A stretch of DNA of 41,828 bases from CAYQAJ01 sp964415245 (GTDB lineage Bacteria; Planctomycetota; Planctomycetia; Pirellulales; Pirellulaceae). The stretch is taken from positions 1 to 41,828 of the forward strand of contig CAYQAJ010000011.1 of assembly GCA_964415245.1 (NCBI GenBank). The letters are read 5' to 3'. Below the pieces are notes generated by a model that saw nothing but the letters and a program-made list of their open reading frames with translations, ran no database searches and was not told the DNA's origin. Each line of letters starts with the position of its first letter. Position 1 is the stretch's first letter. The position numbers and the translations under genes were made by a program. Shown here piece after piece: positions 32,724-41,186 of the stretch.

Positions 32724-32996
32724 CGAGATGCGGTCTCTGGCCCATATTCGTGGGCGAAGCTGTCCGCTTCGGCGTCAATTTGCGGCGGGAATGGAAATCG
32801 GCTAGATTCTCCCTTAGAATTCCGAAATGGCTGCAGCGTAATGATAAACGCCCAATGAGCGACCAACGGACAGGTTCCAACCACACGCGCGGCTCGGTCC
32901 CATGCGTCACGGGGATCAGGGATTTGCGGCTTGCCCGAGCAAACGCGTCGTTTGGTCACTGGGTTTTTCCTGGCTGTTGGGGATCGAGACTCGGTC

Positions 32997-34802
32997 ATGG
33001 AATGCCTTCCCAGGCGCTACCGTAGCCATGGTCCTCCGCGGCGAGACAACCGCCGACGTGCTGCTCCGCCAACTTGGCTTCCCACGCGACCAACGACCGC
33101 GCTGGTCATGGCGGCACTTCTACTTACAATCGCCGGTTGTTCGAGAGCCAGCCAAACCGACGACTCGGGAAAGCGCCCTGCCGAGTACGATACGATGCCC
33201 GTAACCATGCCAGCCCCCGTGCGGTTTCGCGACGTAACCGAGCAGGCCGGCATTTGCTTCACGTACCACTCCGGCCGTGAGGCAAGTCAATACACTATTC
33301 TGGAGTCCGTTGGAGGTGGCGTCGGCATTTTCGATTTTGACAATGACGGCACGAGCGACCTGTACTTCACCGGCGGCGGAGAGTTTACGCCCGAAGATCG
33401 CATCATGGGAGTGCCAGGCGTGTTGCTACGGGGCGTCGCGCCACTTCGATACGAAGACGTCACCGCCCACGCCCGCGTGGCTGCCGATTACACTTACACG
33501 CACGGCTGTTCGGTCGCCGACTACGACAACGACGGCTTCGCCGACGTACTCATCACCGGCTACGGCGGACTGCAGTTATTCCACAACCAGGGCGACGGCA
33601 CGTTTCTGGAAGTCGAGCGATCGGCCGGACTGCTTGATGACGCGTGGAGCACGGCAACCGGTTGGGGTGACGTCAATGGCGACGGCAACCTCGATCTTTA
33701 CGTCGCCCACTATGTCAATTGGTCCTTCGCCAACAATCCGATTTGCCGTACTAACTCTTCGGCGCCGCGTGACGTCTGCCCCCCGGCCGCATTTCAACAA
33801 TTGCCCGATCTGCTCTACTTGAGTGACGGCAACGGCCGATTCCGAGACTCGTCGGCCGAGTCGCACCTGATCCCGAGCGGGGCGGGCCTGGGTGTCGTTC
33901 TGGTGGATCTCGATGACGACGGCGATCTAGACATCTACGTTGCCAACGATGCGAGCCCCAATTTCCTGTACCGAAACGACGGCCGCGGCCACTTCGACGA
34001 AATCGGCGGCATCAGCGGCACCGCTCTCGACAGTTTTGGCCGGCCCACCGGTAGCATGGGTGTCGACGTCAGCGACTACGATGGCAACGGACAACTCGAC
34101 ATCGGCGTGGCGAATTTCCAAGGAGACAATTTCGCCCTCTATCGTCAGACCAATGGTCAGTTTGTAGACGTGAGCACAGGCAGCGGATTGGCCGCACTAG
34201 GCACATCCTACGTCGAATGGGGTACGGTATTCGCCGATTTCGACAACGACGGTGACGAAGACCTGATAGTCTCAACCGGCCACGTATTCTATCACCTTAA
34301 AAACGCGATGAGGCTGCAGAAGCCGCTATTGTTGATCAACAACGCTGGACGCTTCCACAAGGCGCTCGCCGACGAGGACAGCTATTTTTCCCAGCCGCAT
34401 TTGGGCCGCGGCTTAGCATGTGGCGACCTGGATGGCGACGGCGACCTCGATGTGGTATTTGCCAACTGCGATGAGCCCGCCGCGTTACTCGTAAACGATC
34501 CACCGAAGCCCGGCGCGAGCCTTTCCGTGCGCCTCGTCGGCACGTCGTCGAATCGCGACGCGATCGGCGCCAAGCTCGTTTTGCAAACCACGGCCGGTGA
34601 GATCGTGCGACACATCAAGGGCGGCGGCAGCTATTTGTCCCAGAACTCCCTGGTCGTCCACTTCGGTCTGGTGCCCGGCTCGCGCATCAAATCGCTGGAG
34701 ATTCGCTGGCCCAGTGGCATCGAACAGAAAGTCGCGCCGCTTCCCGAGGAACAAGTCGCACTGATCGCCGAGCCGATGGCCCCCACCACGCCGCACGATT
34801 AA
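32997..34802 (+). CDS. CRTAC1-family lipoprotein (FG-GAP repeats plus ASPIC/UnbV)
   Basis: 601 residues from the ATG at 32997. The frame is open to 32931, and the long basic N-terminus (~34 residues) before the hydrophobic core leaves the start uncertain. ALLLTIAGC gives a clear lipobox at Cys48. Calcium-binding FG-GAP blades follow: DFDNDGTSDLYFTGGG, DYDNDGFADVLITGYG, DVNGDGNLDLYVAHY, DLDDDGDLDIYVANDA, DYDGNGQLDIGVANF, DFDNDGDEDLIVS and DLDGDGDLDVVFAN. The last ~90 residues are the ASPIC/UnbV domain (NRDAIGAKLVLQTTAGEIVR, GGGSYLSQNS, LEIRWPSG). This architecture is widespread in Planctomycetes with no established function; it is presumably a surface protein binding calcium or glycans. Confidence 0.92.
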   Translation: MECLPRRYRSHGPPRRDNRRRAAPPTWLPTRPTTALVMAALLLTIAGCSRASQTDDSGKRPAEYDTMPVTMPAPVRFRDVTEQAGICFTYHSGREASQYTILESVGGGVGIFDFDNDGTSDLYFTGGGEFTPEDRIMGVPGVLLRGVAPLRYEDVTAHARVAADYTYTHGCSVADYDNDGFADVLITGYGGLQLFHNQGDGTFLEVERSAGLLDDAWSTATGWGDVNGDGNLDLYVAHYVNWSFANNPICRTNSSAPRDVCPPAAFQQLPDLLYLSDGNGRFRDSSAESHLIPSGAGLGVVLVDLDDDGDLDIYVANDASPNFLYRNDGRGHFDEIGGISGTALDSFGRPTGSMGVDVSDYDGNGQLDIGVANFQGDNFALYRQTNGQFVDVSTGSGLAALGTSYVEWGTVFADFDNDGDEDLIVSTGHVFYHLKNAMRLQKPLLLINNAGRFHKALADEDSYFSQPHLGRGLACGDLDGDGDLDVVFANCDEPAALLVNDPPKPGASLSVRLVGTSSNRDAIGAKLVLQTTAGEIVRHIKGGGSYLSQNSLVVHFGLVPGSRIKSLEIRWPSGIEQKVAPLPEEQVALIAEPMAPTTPHD

Positions 34803-34881
34803 CGATACCAGAGCACCACTGCCCCACGCTCTCCCGACGCCCAGCCACGTACCGTCAGCATCCTCGCGTGCCGTCGTCTCC

Positions 34882-36186
34882 ATGTCCGTCGATGCGCCAT
34901 CATTTCTGTTCTTCGTTTGTCAGGCGGGCGCCGAAACCGCCCTCAAGAACGAGATGGTGCGGCTTGCTCCCGACCTTCGCTTTGCCTTTTCACGTCGAGG
35001 CTTCCTCACCTTCAAACAGCCACCCGATCGACCGGCCGACGAATTACCCGAGTTATGCCCGGTCTTTGCCCGCACTTGGGGGTTTTCGTTGGGGCGCGTC
35101 ACGGGCGATCACGCCGAGTCGCTTGCCAGGCAGGTATGGGACTTAGCGGGGGACAGGTCCGTCGAACATCTGCACGTCTGGCAGCGGCACACGGCGGCAT
35201 CAGGCCGGCCGCGTCCGACGTCCGAAGTGAGCGTGTTGGCCGACGAGGTGGCCGGCGTAATTGCATCTCACCGCCCAGCCCGTCTGCCAATTCTTACCGT
35301 CAACCAGACGGCCCGCCCCGGCCAACCGGTGCTCGATTGCGTGCTGGTCGAGCCGAACGAGTGGTGGATCGGTTGGCATCGCGCCGCGGCTGGCCCACTT
35401 TGCTGGCCCGGTGGTGTGTTTCCGCTCGCGATGCCCGATCACGCGGTGAGCCGGGCCTACCTCAAAATGGCCGAGGCGCTCGCCTGGTCGCGGCTGCCCA
35501 TCGCCCCCGGCGAGCGATTCGTCGAGATCGGCAGCGCCCCGGGCGGCGCCTGCCAGGCACTGCTCGATCGCGGCCTCAACGTTACCGGCATCGATCCGGC
35601 CGACATGAATCCGGAGCTACTTGAGCACCCGCGCTTCACGCACGTTAAGAAGCGAGGCGACGACATCAAGCGGCGGGAATTCCGCGGTGTCGACTGGTTG
35701 GCTGCGGATGCGAACACGCCGCCGGATGTCACGCTCCGCACGGTCGAAGACATCGTCACGCATGCGAGTGTGCGTGTACGCGGCGTTCTGTTGACGCTCA
35801 AGTTGGCCGACTGGTCGCTCGGTTCGCAAGTGCCACAGTACCTCCAGCGCGTCGCCTCGTGGGGGTTCGAGCGCGTCGAGGCGCGACAGCTCTCCCGCGG
35901 CGCACGCGAAGTGTGCGTGGCAGCGCTGCGTCAGAATGCGAATCGACGCCCGCGCGGCGCCCGCCGCCGGGCGGGCAAATCAATGCGGTCCCGCCGACCG
36001 ACCGATTACCAGAGCAACGCCCCGACCACGAGGCCAACCGCCAATCCCAGCAGTATCGACGCGGGCACGCCGATCGCCAGCGCAATCAAGACGCAAGCGG
36101 CGCGGGAGAGCCGGTTGGCGGGAACGAACGACGTTAGCGGCGGCGGGGCCGGTATGCCCAGTCCTTGCGATGACCGCGTGTCCTGA
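34882..36186 (+). CDS. RlmM/FtsJ-like SAM-dependent 2'-O-ribose methyltransferase
   Basis: 434 residues. The Rossmann motif FVEIGSAPGGACQALLDRG (~213-231) and the tetrad Lys195 (YLKMAEA), Asp276 (LAADAN), Lys307 (LTLKLADW) and Glu343 (REVCVAAL) match the K-D-K-E centre of RrmJ/FtsJ-type 2'-O-methyltransferases. The N-terminal ~180 residues with a THUMP-like character recall RlmM, which modifies C2498 of 23S rRNA in E. coli. The target in this organism is inferred only. The fold ends near residue 352. The remaining ~80 residues are Arg/Ser/Thr-rich, and about 60 of them are encoded antisense to the kinase gene ending at 36006. The tail is probably non-functional read-through after loss of an earlier stop. 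Confidence 0.85.
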   Translation: MSVDAPSFLFFVCQAGAETALKNEMVRLAPDLRFAFSRRGFLTFKQPPDRPADELPELCPVFARTWGFSLGRVTGDHAESLARQVWDLAGDRSVEHLHVWQRHTAASGRPRPTSEVSVLADEVAGVIASHRPARLPILTVNQTARPGQPVLDCVLVEPNEWWIGWHRAAAGPLCWPGGVFPLAMPDHAVSRAYLKMAEALAWSRLPIAPGERFVEIGSAPGGACQALLDRGLNVTGIDPADMNPELLEHPRFTHVKKRGDDIKRREFRGVDWLAADANTPPDVTLRTVEDIVTHASVRVRGVLLTLKLADWSLGSQVPQYLQRVASWGFERVEARQLSRGAREVCVAALRQNANRRPRGARRRAGKSMRSRRPTDYQSNAPTTRPTANPSSIDAGTPIASAIKTQAARESRLAGTNDVSGGGAGMPSPCDDRVS

Positions 36187-37406
36187 GATGCCGACGTCAG
36201 CCCCTGCGTGGCGTCGGAGTACTGGCTCGATCCTTGCGGTTCCCCCCATCCCAGCTCCGAAATGTCGAACGTCGCCGAGTCCGTCTCGTGCAGAATCTCC
36301 TCTTCCTTGCCCGTCGGCAGCGGCGGTGGAAGCCACGCCGAACGCGTCATCTGCTGCGAAGGGATCGGCCCGGCATCAATCGCCCACGGCTCCAACCGCG
36401 CCGCCACTTCGGCAGCCGAAGAGAGCCGTGCCGCCGGGTCTTTCTCCATCATGTCCGCGATCACTTCGACAAACTCCTCGCTCACCTCGGGGTTGAACCG
36501 CCGCGGGTGCCAGGGAGTTTCGTCGCAATGCCGCCGCGCCTTGCTGCTGGGCGAACCGCCCGGATACGGCACCTTACCCGTGATCGCGTAGTATAGCGTG
36601 CAGCCCAGCGAATAGATGTCGCTCGCCGCCGTAATGTCCTGTGGCGTTTTGATCTGCTCGGGCGACAGGTAGTCGGCCGTCCCCACGATTTTGCCTGCCC
36701 GCGGGTCGCTCGCCGATTCGTTCATGAACCCCGCCAACCCCAGGTCCGAAACCTTGGCGACACCCTCGGGCGTCACCAGGATGTTGCCCGGTTTCACGTC
36801 GCGATGGATCAGTCCGCTTTCATGCGCATAGTGCAGACCGCGAGCCGACTGCATGATGATCTTGGCCGCCTGCTGCATGGTGAGGCGGCGCTGCCGCCGG
36901 ACCAGTTGGCGAAGATCGGTGCCCGGCACGTACTCCACCACAAGATAGTGCACGTTGCCGTCGTGCCCCGCGTCGAATGCTCGAACCAGGTTCGCGTGGT
37001 CGAGCTTGGCCTGCATGCGGATTTCGCGGGTGAAGTTGGCGATGGCGTCAGGCGTTTGTTTGTGCAGCGGGAGCACCTTGACGGCCGACTCGCGCCCCAT
37101 CAGCTCGTGCACGGCCTTGAACACGTAGCCCATGCCCCCCTGGCCGATGAAGTCGGTAATGATGTACGGCCCGAGGTGGAGCTTGGTCTTTCCCGCTTTA
37201 AGCTGCACGGACTGGTAAGAGGTGAGCACGCCCATCTGCACGAGCTGGTCGGCGAGCTGGTCGTCGCTGATCTCTACCGTGGCCGTGGTCGCCGGCGCGC
37301 GTCCCCCCTGCGTCGCCAGCGCTTCGAGCGCCGCGTCGATTTGCTCCTGCGTAACGATGCCGCTCAATATGGCGGCGCTAGAGAATGTCGATCGCTTGGG
37401 TGCCAC
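36006..37406 (-). CDS. Ser/Thr protein kinase with C-terminal membrane anchor
   Basis: 466 residues from a GTG at 37406, giving MAPKRSTFSSAAILSGIVTQ. The open frame reaches an ATG at 37556, but that codon lies inside a CCACATTCATGTGG palindrome, and the extra 50 residues look unlike the family. An N-terminal region (~1-75, DQLADQLVQMGVLTSYQ) precedes a PknB-like domain: GQGGMG (88-93), Lys110 in SAVKVL, HRD at 201-203 (IHRDVKPGNIL), DLG (221-223) in place of DFG, and GTADYLSPEQ. A proline/serine linker leads to a C-terminal membrane helix (ACVLIALAIGVPASILLGLA, ~435-464), so the kinase is tail-anchored facing the cytosol. It is downstream of the pseudouridine synthase on the - strand, and its last 181 bases overlap the methyltransferase. 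Confidence 0.88.
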   Translation of the reverse strand: MAPKRSTFSSAAILSGIVTQEQIDAALEALATQGGRAPATTATVEISDDQLADQLVQMGVLTSYQSVQLKAGKTKLHLGPYIITDFIGQGGMGYVFKAVHELMGRESAVKVLPLHKQTPDAIANFTREIRMQAKLDHANLVRAFDAGHDGNVHYLVVEYVPGTDLRQLVRRQRRLTMQQAAKIIMQSARGLHYAHESGLIHRDVKPGNILVTPEGVAKVSDLGLAGFMNESASDPRAGKIVGTADYLSPEQIKTPQDITAASDIYSLGCTLYYAITGKVPYPGGSPSSKARRHCDETPWHPRRFNPEVSEEFVEVIADMMEKDPAARLSSAAEVAARLEPWAIDAGPIPSQQMTRSAWLPPPLPTGKEEEILHETDSATFDISELGWGEPQGSSQYSDATQGLTSASQDTRSSQGLGIPAPPPLTSFVPANRLSRAACVLIALAIGVPASILLGLAVGLVVGALLW

Positions 37407-37548
37407 CGGCCTGACCCGCTGATGTGCCTTGCTAGATGTGCCGCGCGCCCGTGTCGATTTGTCGAATGCGACTGCGGCGCAGAACCTATCGAGTATACAG
37501 GTTAGTCGCTCGCAATGCCGCGCGCCAAGTATTTCCTCGCATATTGGC

Positions 37549-37598
37549 CGCCACATTCATGTGGCGCTTGCCCCGTTAGCCGCCACATTCATGTGGTG
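37549..37598. repeat. Pair of CCACATTCATGTGG palindromes
   Basis: CGCCACATTCATGTGGCG at 37549-37566 and CGCCACATTCATGTGGTG at 37581-37598, 32 bases apart, each a dyad around TC. They fill the gap between the pseudouridine synthase stop (37610) and the kinase. They could act as terminator hairpins or as a protein-binding pair. Confidence 0.8.
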
Positions 37599-37609
37599 CT
37601 CCGCCCCCC

Positions 37610-38287
37610 CTACTCCACCCCCCATGCCTTCCACTGCGGCGGAACCGCCGCCACCAGTTCCACCTCCGCCTTGCTCACCGGGTGTTCCACCCGCAGAAAG
37701 CGGGCGTGCAACGCCACCCCCCCGTCGAACCGCCGTTCGCTCCCGTACTTCGCATCGCCGACGATCGGGCATCCTCGATGCGCTAGTTGCAGCCGTATCT
37801 GGTGCTTTCTACCTGTCGCCGGCCGCACTTCGATCAGCCAACCCCGCGGCAACTTGCGCACGGTCCGGTACGAGAGCCGCGCTTCCCGCGCCGCCGCCGT
37901 CCCGGGTCGGACCACCTTCATCCGCCGCTCGCGCTCACTCTTGAGCAGCCAATCAACGCACTCCGCCTTGGCCGGGTTCGCCGCCTTTTCGACGATCGCC
38001 CAGTAAACCTTTTCCACCGTGCCCGCTGCGAACTGCCGCGACAGCCGCGCCGCCGCTTTCGACGTTCGCGCCAGCACCACCACCCCGGTAACCGGCGCAT
38101 CGAGCCGGCTCACGACCCCCAAGTAGACGTTGCCCGGCTTCTTGTACTTACGCTTGATGTACCGCTTGACCACCGCCACCAAACTCTCCTCGCCGGCCCG
38201 CGCCCCCATCGTCGCCACCCCCGCCGCCTTGTTGACGGCAATCAGGTGGTTGTCTTCGTACAGAACTACCAGCGGCAATCGCGTCAT
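37610..38287 (-). CDS. RluA-family pseudouridine synthase
   Basis: 225 residues from the ATG at 38287, giving the family start MTRLPLVVLYEDNHLIAVNK. The frame continues to 38410, but that part crosses a half copy of the palindromic element. The catalytic motif is VSRLDAPVTGVVVLAR (RLD at 61-63, Asp63 the nucleophile), followed by RPATGRKHQIRLQLAHRGCP and IVGDAKYGS. There is no N-terminal S4 domain, so it belongs with the short RluA/TruC-like members that isomerise uridines in rRNA or tRNA. Its exact site cannot be deduced. No Shine-Dalgarno sequence is evident. Confidence 0.92.
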   Translation of the reverse strand: MTRLPLVVLYEDNHLIAVNKAAGVATMGARAGEESLVAVVKRYIKRKYKKPGNVYLGVVSRLDAPVTGVVVLARTSKAAARLSRQFAAGTVEKVYWAIVEKAANPAKAECVDWLLKSERERRMKVVRPGTAAAREARLSYRTVRKLPRGWLIEVRPATGRKHQIRLQLAHRGCPIVGDAKYGSERRFDGGVALHARFLRVEHPVSKAEVELVAAVPPQWKAWGVE

Positions 38288-38370
38288 GGGGAGTCGATCG
38301 GGTGAATGTGGTATGTTGGCGCATACGAACGGACGGCAGGCGAACACTGTCGCTCCATTAGAGTCTATCC

Positions 38371-38396
38371 AAAAACCGTCGGGGACTGGCTCACTC
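38371..38396. repeat. Dispersed palindromic element, half copy
   Basis: AAAAACCGTCGGGGACTGGC followed by TCACTC is the reverse complement of the right arm and outer flank of the element at 41371-41470. The left arm is missing. It lies ~85 bases upstream of the pseudouridine synthase start. Confidence 0.75.
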
Positions 38397-38413
38397 CGGC
38401 CATCCGGCATTCC

Positions 38414-38548
38414 GTAGTCAGTTGTCCGTCGTCAGTGGTCAGTCCTTGGCTTCGCCCGAAGTCGCCGCGCCACCGTTCCCGGCTCTGGACTCTCGACTCT
38501 TGACTCCTCCGCCCGACTGAAAACTGAAAACCGAAAACTGAACACTTG
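38414..38548. repeat. Stack of three short-period repeats in the RluA-Maf gap
   Basis: The 317-base gap between divergent genes carries three unrelated runs: GTCAGTTGTCCGTCGTCAGT with GGTCAGTCC (38417-38445); CTCTGGACTCTCGACTCTTG followed by ACTCC (38483-38507); and AAAACTGAAAACCGAAAACT (38520-38539) followed by GAACACTT, with CTGA just before. Any promoters for the two flanking genes would have to lie among or beside them. No gene is supported. Confidence 0.7.
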
Positions 38549-38604
38549 GGCCGCCACTGAGCGCGATCACACCACCGACCACTTGAACCTCAAAACGCGA
38601 TTCC

Positions 38605-39186
38605 ATGCCCGAAACGCGCCCCCTCATCCTCGCCAGCCGTTCGCCCCGCCGCCGCGAGCTTCTTGCCGCCGCCGGCTACCGCTTCGACGTGATCGAACCT
38701 GCACTCTCCGCCGAGTGCGGCGTGTGCAGCCGCGAAACGCCTCCTGAGCTAGTGGCGCGGCTCGCCTGGCAGAAGGCCCGCGACGTGGCCTCGCGCGTCG
38801 ACCGCGGCCTGGTGATCGCCTGCGACACCGTGGCCGAGTGCCGCGGCCTCATTCTCGGCAAGCCGCACGACGAGCGCCACGCCCGCGAAATGCTCTGCAC
38901 CTTGCGCGGCCGCGAGCACCACGTCTACAGCGGCCTGTGCCTGTGGCAGCGACCCGGCGACGAGCACCACGTCGAAGTCGACGTCACCCGGCTGGTGATG
39001 GACCCGATTAGCGACCAACAGCTCGAAACGTACCTCGCCACCGCCGCGTGGCGCGACAAAGCCGGCGCCTTCGGCTACCAAGACGGCCTCGACTGGGTCC
39101 ACGTGCTCGAGGGCAGCGAATCGAACGTAGTCGGCCTCCCCCTGGAACTCCTCACCCGCATGCTCGCCGAGCTGCAGACAACGTAA
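38605..39186 (+). CDS. maf: Maf-like nucleoside triphosphate pyrophosphatase
   Basis: 193 residues, the usual Maf length. Maf proteins hydrolyse non-canonical or canonical nucleoside triphosphates to the monophosphate and pyrophosphate, acting in nucleotide-pool cleaning and cell-division control. Visible motifs are LILASRSPRRRELL (residues 7-20), IACDTVAE with Asp74, LGKPHD (84-89), DKAGAFGYQD (151-160) and EGSESNVVGLPLELL (169-183). The substrate subgroup (dTTP/UTP or m7GTP type) is not settled by eye. The small gene downstream starts 21 bases after the stop, so the two are likely cotranscribed. Confidence 0.94.
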   Translation: MPETRPLILASRSPRRRELLAAAGYRFDVIEPALSAECGVCSRETPPELVARLAWQKARDVASRVDRGLVIACDTVAECRGLILGKPHDERHAREMLCTLRGREHHVYSGLCLWQRPGDEHHVEVDVTRLVMDPISDQQLETYLATAAWRDKAGAFGYQDGLDWVHVLEGSESNVVGLPLELLTRMLAELQTT

Positions 39187-39207
39187 ACCGGCGGGGGAAC
39201 GCTACCC

Positions 39208-39639
39208 ATGTTCGCGATTCAAATAGGCCCCGTGGGCGGCGAACACGTGTCGGTGACGATTCATGGGCGCCCCGACGAACGAGATGACTGGCTCGACGCG
39301 GAAATCGACGTTTCTTCCGGCTCGTTCGTTGGACGATACAGTGCGACGTTCGTAACTTGCGACTTTCCGCGATACCGCGCGGAGCTTGAGGAACTCTACA
39401 AGAGACTGGAGGGAGTGGCTAATTTCAGTACCGTCGAGCGTCAGCTCGAACTTACATGCACCGGCAACGGCCTCGGCGGCATCCTAATCGAAGGCTTTGC
39501 GCGGGACGCGGTAATCGACGGCAACGTCCTCAAATTTCGGATTAAACTCGATCAAACCTTCTTGCCCGCCATCATCCAACAGGTTAGAGAAATCGAACGC
39601 GAATATCCGAATCGCATGCACCCTCCATTCCCGAGCTAG
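39208..39639 (+). CDS. Small soluble protein, possibly WapI/immunity-like fold
   Basis: 143 residues with no signal peptide or membrane helix. A tryptophan and acidic residues near the N-terminus (DDWLDAEIDVSSGSFVGRYS), the FPRYRAELEELYKRLEGVANF segment, ELTCTGNGLGGILIEGF and the end DQTFLPAIIQQVREIEREYP resemble small immunity proteins of the WapI type, which share W..I.V..G.F.G and DQT.LP patterns. No toxin gene is adjacent, so it would be an orphan immunity gene, or the fold may serve another purpose. The start has GGCGGGGGAA nearby as a weak ribosome site. The family call is tentative, but the gene itself looks real. Confidence 0.65.
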   Translation: MFAIQIGPVGGEHVSVTIHGRPDERDDWLDAEIDVSSGSFVGRYSATFVTCDFPRYRAELEELYKRLEGVANFSTVERQLELTCTGNGLGGILIEGFARDAVIDGNVLKFRIKLDQTFLPAIIQQVREIEREYPNRMHPPFPS

Positions 39640-39724
39640 CGCTCGACGAGTGGAGCCTGGCTTGCGGCTCACTGATTGCCAGTTATCACGGGCGGACGCG
39701 CGGCGACTTGCGACCTATCGGCGT

Positions 39725-41092
39725 TCACTCTCCTCGCCGCAAGTCGACGCAGATGATGTCCCGTTCGTCACGCATATAGAGCATCCCACGCGATACCGAC
39801 GGCGGCGCCCAGGCTTTGAAGCGCAAGAGGTCGGCGAGAGTGCCCTTTTCCACGTACTTCTCGCTGTTGGGCTCGATGAGGTACAGCGTGCCCGATTCGC
39901 CGAGGGCGATGATGTGGCCGTCGGCGAAGAGTAGCGTGCATTTGCCCGGGCCGCGGGCCGTCCATTTCACTTCGCCAGTCTCCAGCTCGATGCAGCGAAA
40001 CACCGAGCCGCCGAGGTCGCCGTGCGGGCCGTAGACGAACCCCTCATGTACCACGCTGGTGGCGAACTGGTTCTGAAAGTTGCGGTTGGTCCACACCTCG
40101 CGGTACGAGGGTTTTCCGTCGTTTTCGACCAGCTCCAACAGCGCCGCGCCCGTGCCGTACGACGACGAGACGAACAGCCGACCGTCGAGCGAGATCGGCG
40201 TGGCGCAATTGCAGTTGTAGCGGTTGCCCCACTCGAACCGCCACAAAGGCTCGCCGGTGCGGGCGTCGGCCGAGAGAATCGAAGTGCCCGTCGAGCCGAT
40301 CGCCTGCCGTCGGCCGGCGGCGGTCACCGAGATGGGCGCCCCGTAGCCCGGCGGATCAGAACCCACGCCCCACGCCAGCTTGCCGGTGCGGGCCTCGAAC
40401 GCGGCCAGCGACTTATTGGCGCGTGCGCCCGGCTGCACGATGACAAGATCCCCCTCGACCAGCGGCGAGGCCGACATGCCCCAGTAATACTCCACGTCGC
40501 GGTGATCGCCGGCGCGCGTCTCTTCCAGAATGTTGGTCTGCCACACGACCTCGCCCGAGTCGGCTTCGAGACACAAGAGCTCGCCGGCGGGAAACAAACA
40601 GTACAGCCGCCCTTCGTGCCAGGTGGGAGTCGCCCGCGGCCCGGCCCCCTGCCGCTGCTTGTCGATGAAGCCTTCTTCGCCGTAGCGGTTCCAAATCTCC
40701 TCGCCGTTCTTGGCGTCGAGGCAAACGACGTACTGCTTGTCCTCGCGCTGGCACTGGGTGAAGAGCCGATCCCCCACGACGCTGACCGACGAAAACCCCT
40801 GCCCCAGCGGCTGGCGCCACACGAGTTTGGGCTCGCGCGCGGCCCAATCGAAGTTGAGCCCGGTTTCGGGACTCACGCCGTTTCGCTCCGGCCCCAAAAA
40901 CTGCGGCCAGTCGCCGCCGTTTTGTACGGAATTGCCCGAGCCGCGATCCTGCGCCACCAGACTTCTCACAACCCCGGACGCCGCGAATCCGAGCGAACCC
41001 ACTCCGATCGCCCGCAGTGCGGCGCGGCGATTCAATCCGCGCTCATGCTTCGAGCCGACCATCGTTCGCGCCGCTGTTCGTTTCCCGGCCAT
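39725..41092 (-). CDS. Tat-exported PQQ-like beta-propeller protein
   Basis: 455 residues from the ATG at 41092, which has GGAGGG five bases upstream; the frame is open to 41188. A twin-arginine signal is visible (LNRRAALRAIGVGSLGFAAS, Arg22-Arg23). The mature part starts near WPQFLGPERNGVSPETGL, the usual entry of planctomycete PQQ-like propellers. Blades follow with repeats such as VVCLDAKNGEEIWNRYG, LLCLEADSGEVVWQ, LAAFEARTGKLAWGV, SADARTGEPLWRFEW and CIELETGEVKWTARG. Catalytic residues of true quinoprotein dehydrogenases are not evident, so it may be a structural or binding propeller in the periplasm. It is transcribed in the same direction as the rRNA operon, just downstream of its terminator. 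Confidence 0.92.
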   Translation of the reverse strand: MAGKRTAARTMVGSKHERGLNRRAALRAIGVGSLGFAASGVVRSLVAQDRGSGNSVQNGGDWPQFLGPERNGVSPETGLNFDWAAREPKLVWRQPLGQGFSSVSVVGDRLFTQCQREDKQYVVCLDAKNGEEIWNRYGEEGFIDKQRQGAGPRATPTWHEGRLYCLFPAGELLCLEADSGEVVWQTNILEETRAGDHRDVEYYWGMSASPLVEGDLVIVQPGARANKSLAAFEARTGKLAWGVGSDPPGYGAPISVTAAGRRQAIGSTGTSILSADARTGEPLWRFEWGNRYNCNCATPISLDGRLFVSSSYGTGAALLELVENDGKPSYREVWTNRNFQNQFATSVVHEGFVYGPHGDLGGSVFRCIELETGEVKWTARGPGKCTLLFADGHIIALGESGTLYLIEPNSEKYVEKGTLADLLRFKAWAPPSVSRGMLYMRDERDIICVDLRRGE

Positions 41093-41186
41093 CTGATCCC
41101 TCCGCCGTGTTGGGGCGCCCCCTCGCGATTCATGTTCGCACGGCCCAAGCCACGGAACAAGTAGAAGGGGCGAGGCCAAGAAACAC

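Noticed and set aside
40022..41164. 380-codon open frame on the + strand
   Set aside because: Antisense to the PQQ-like propeller gene.
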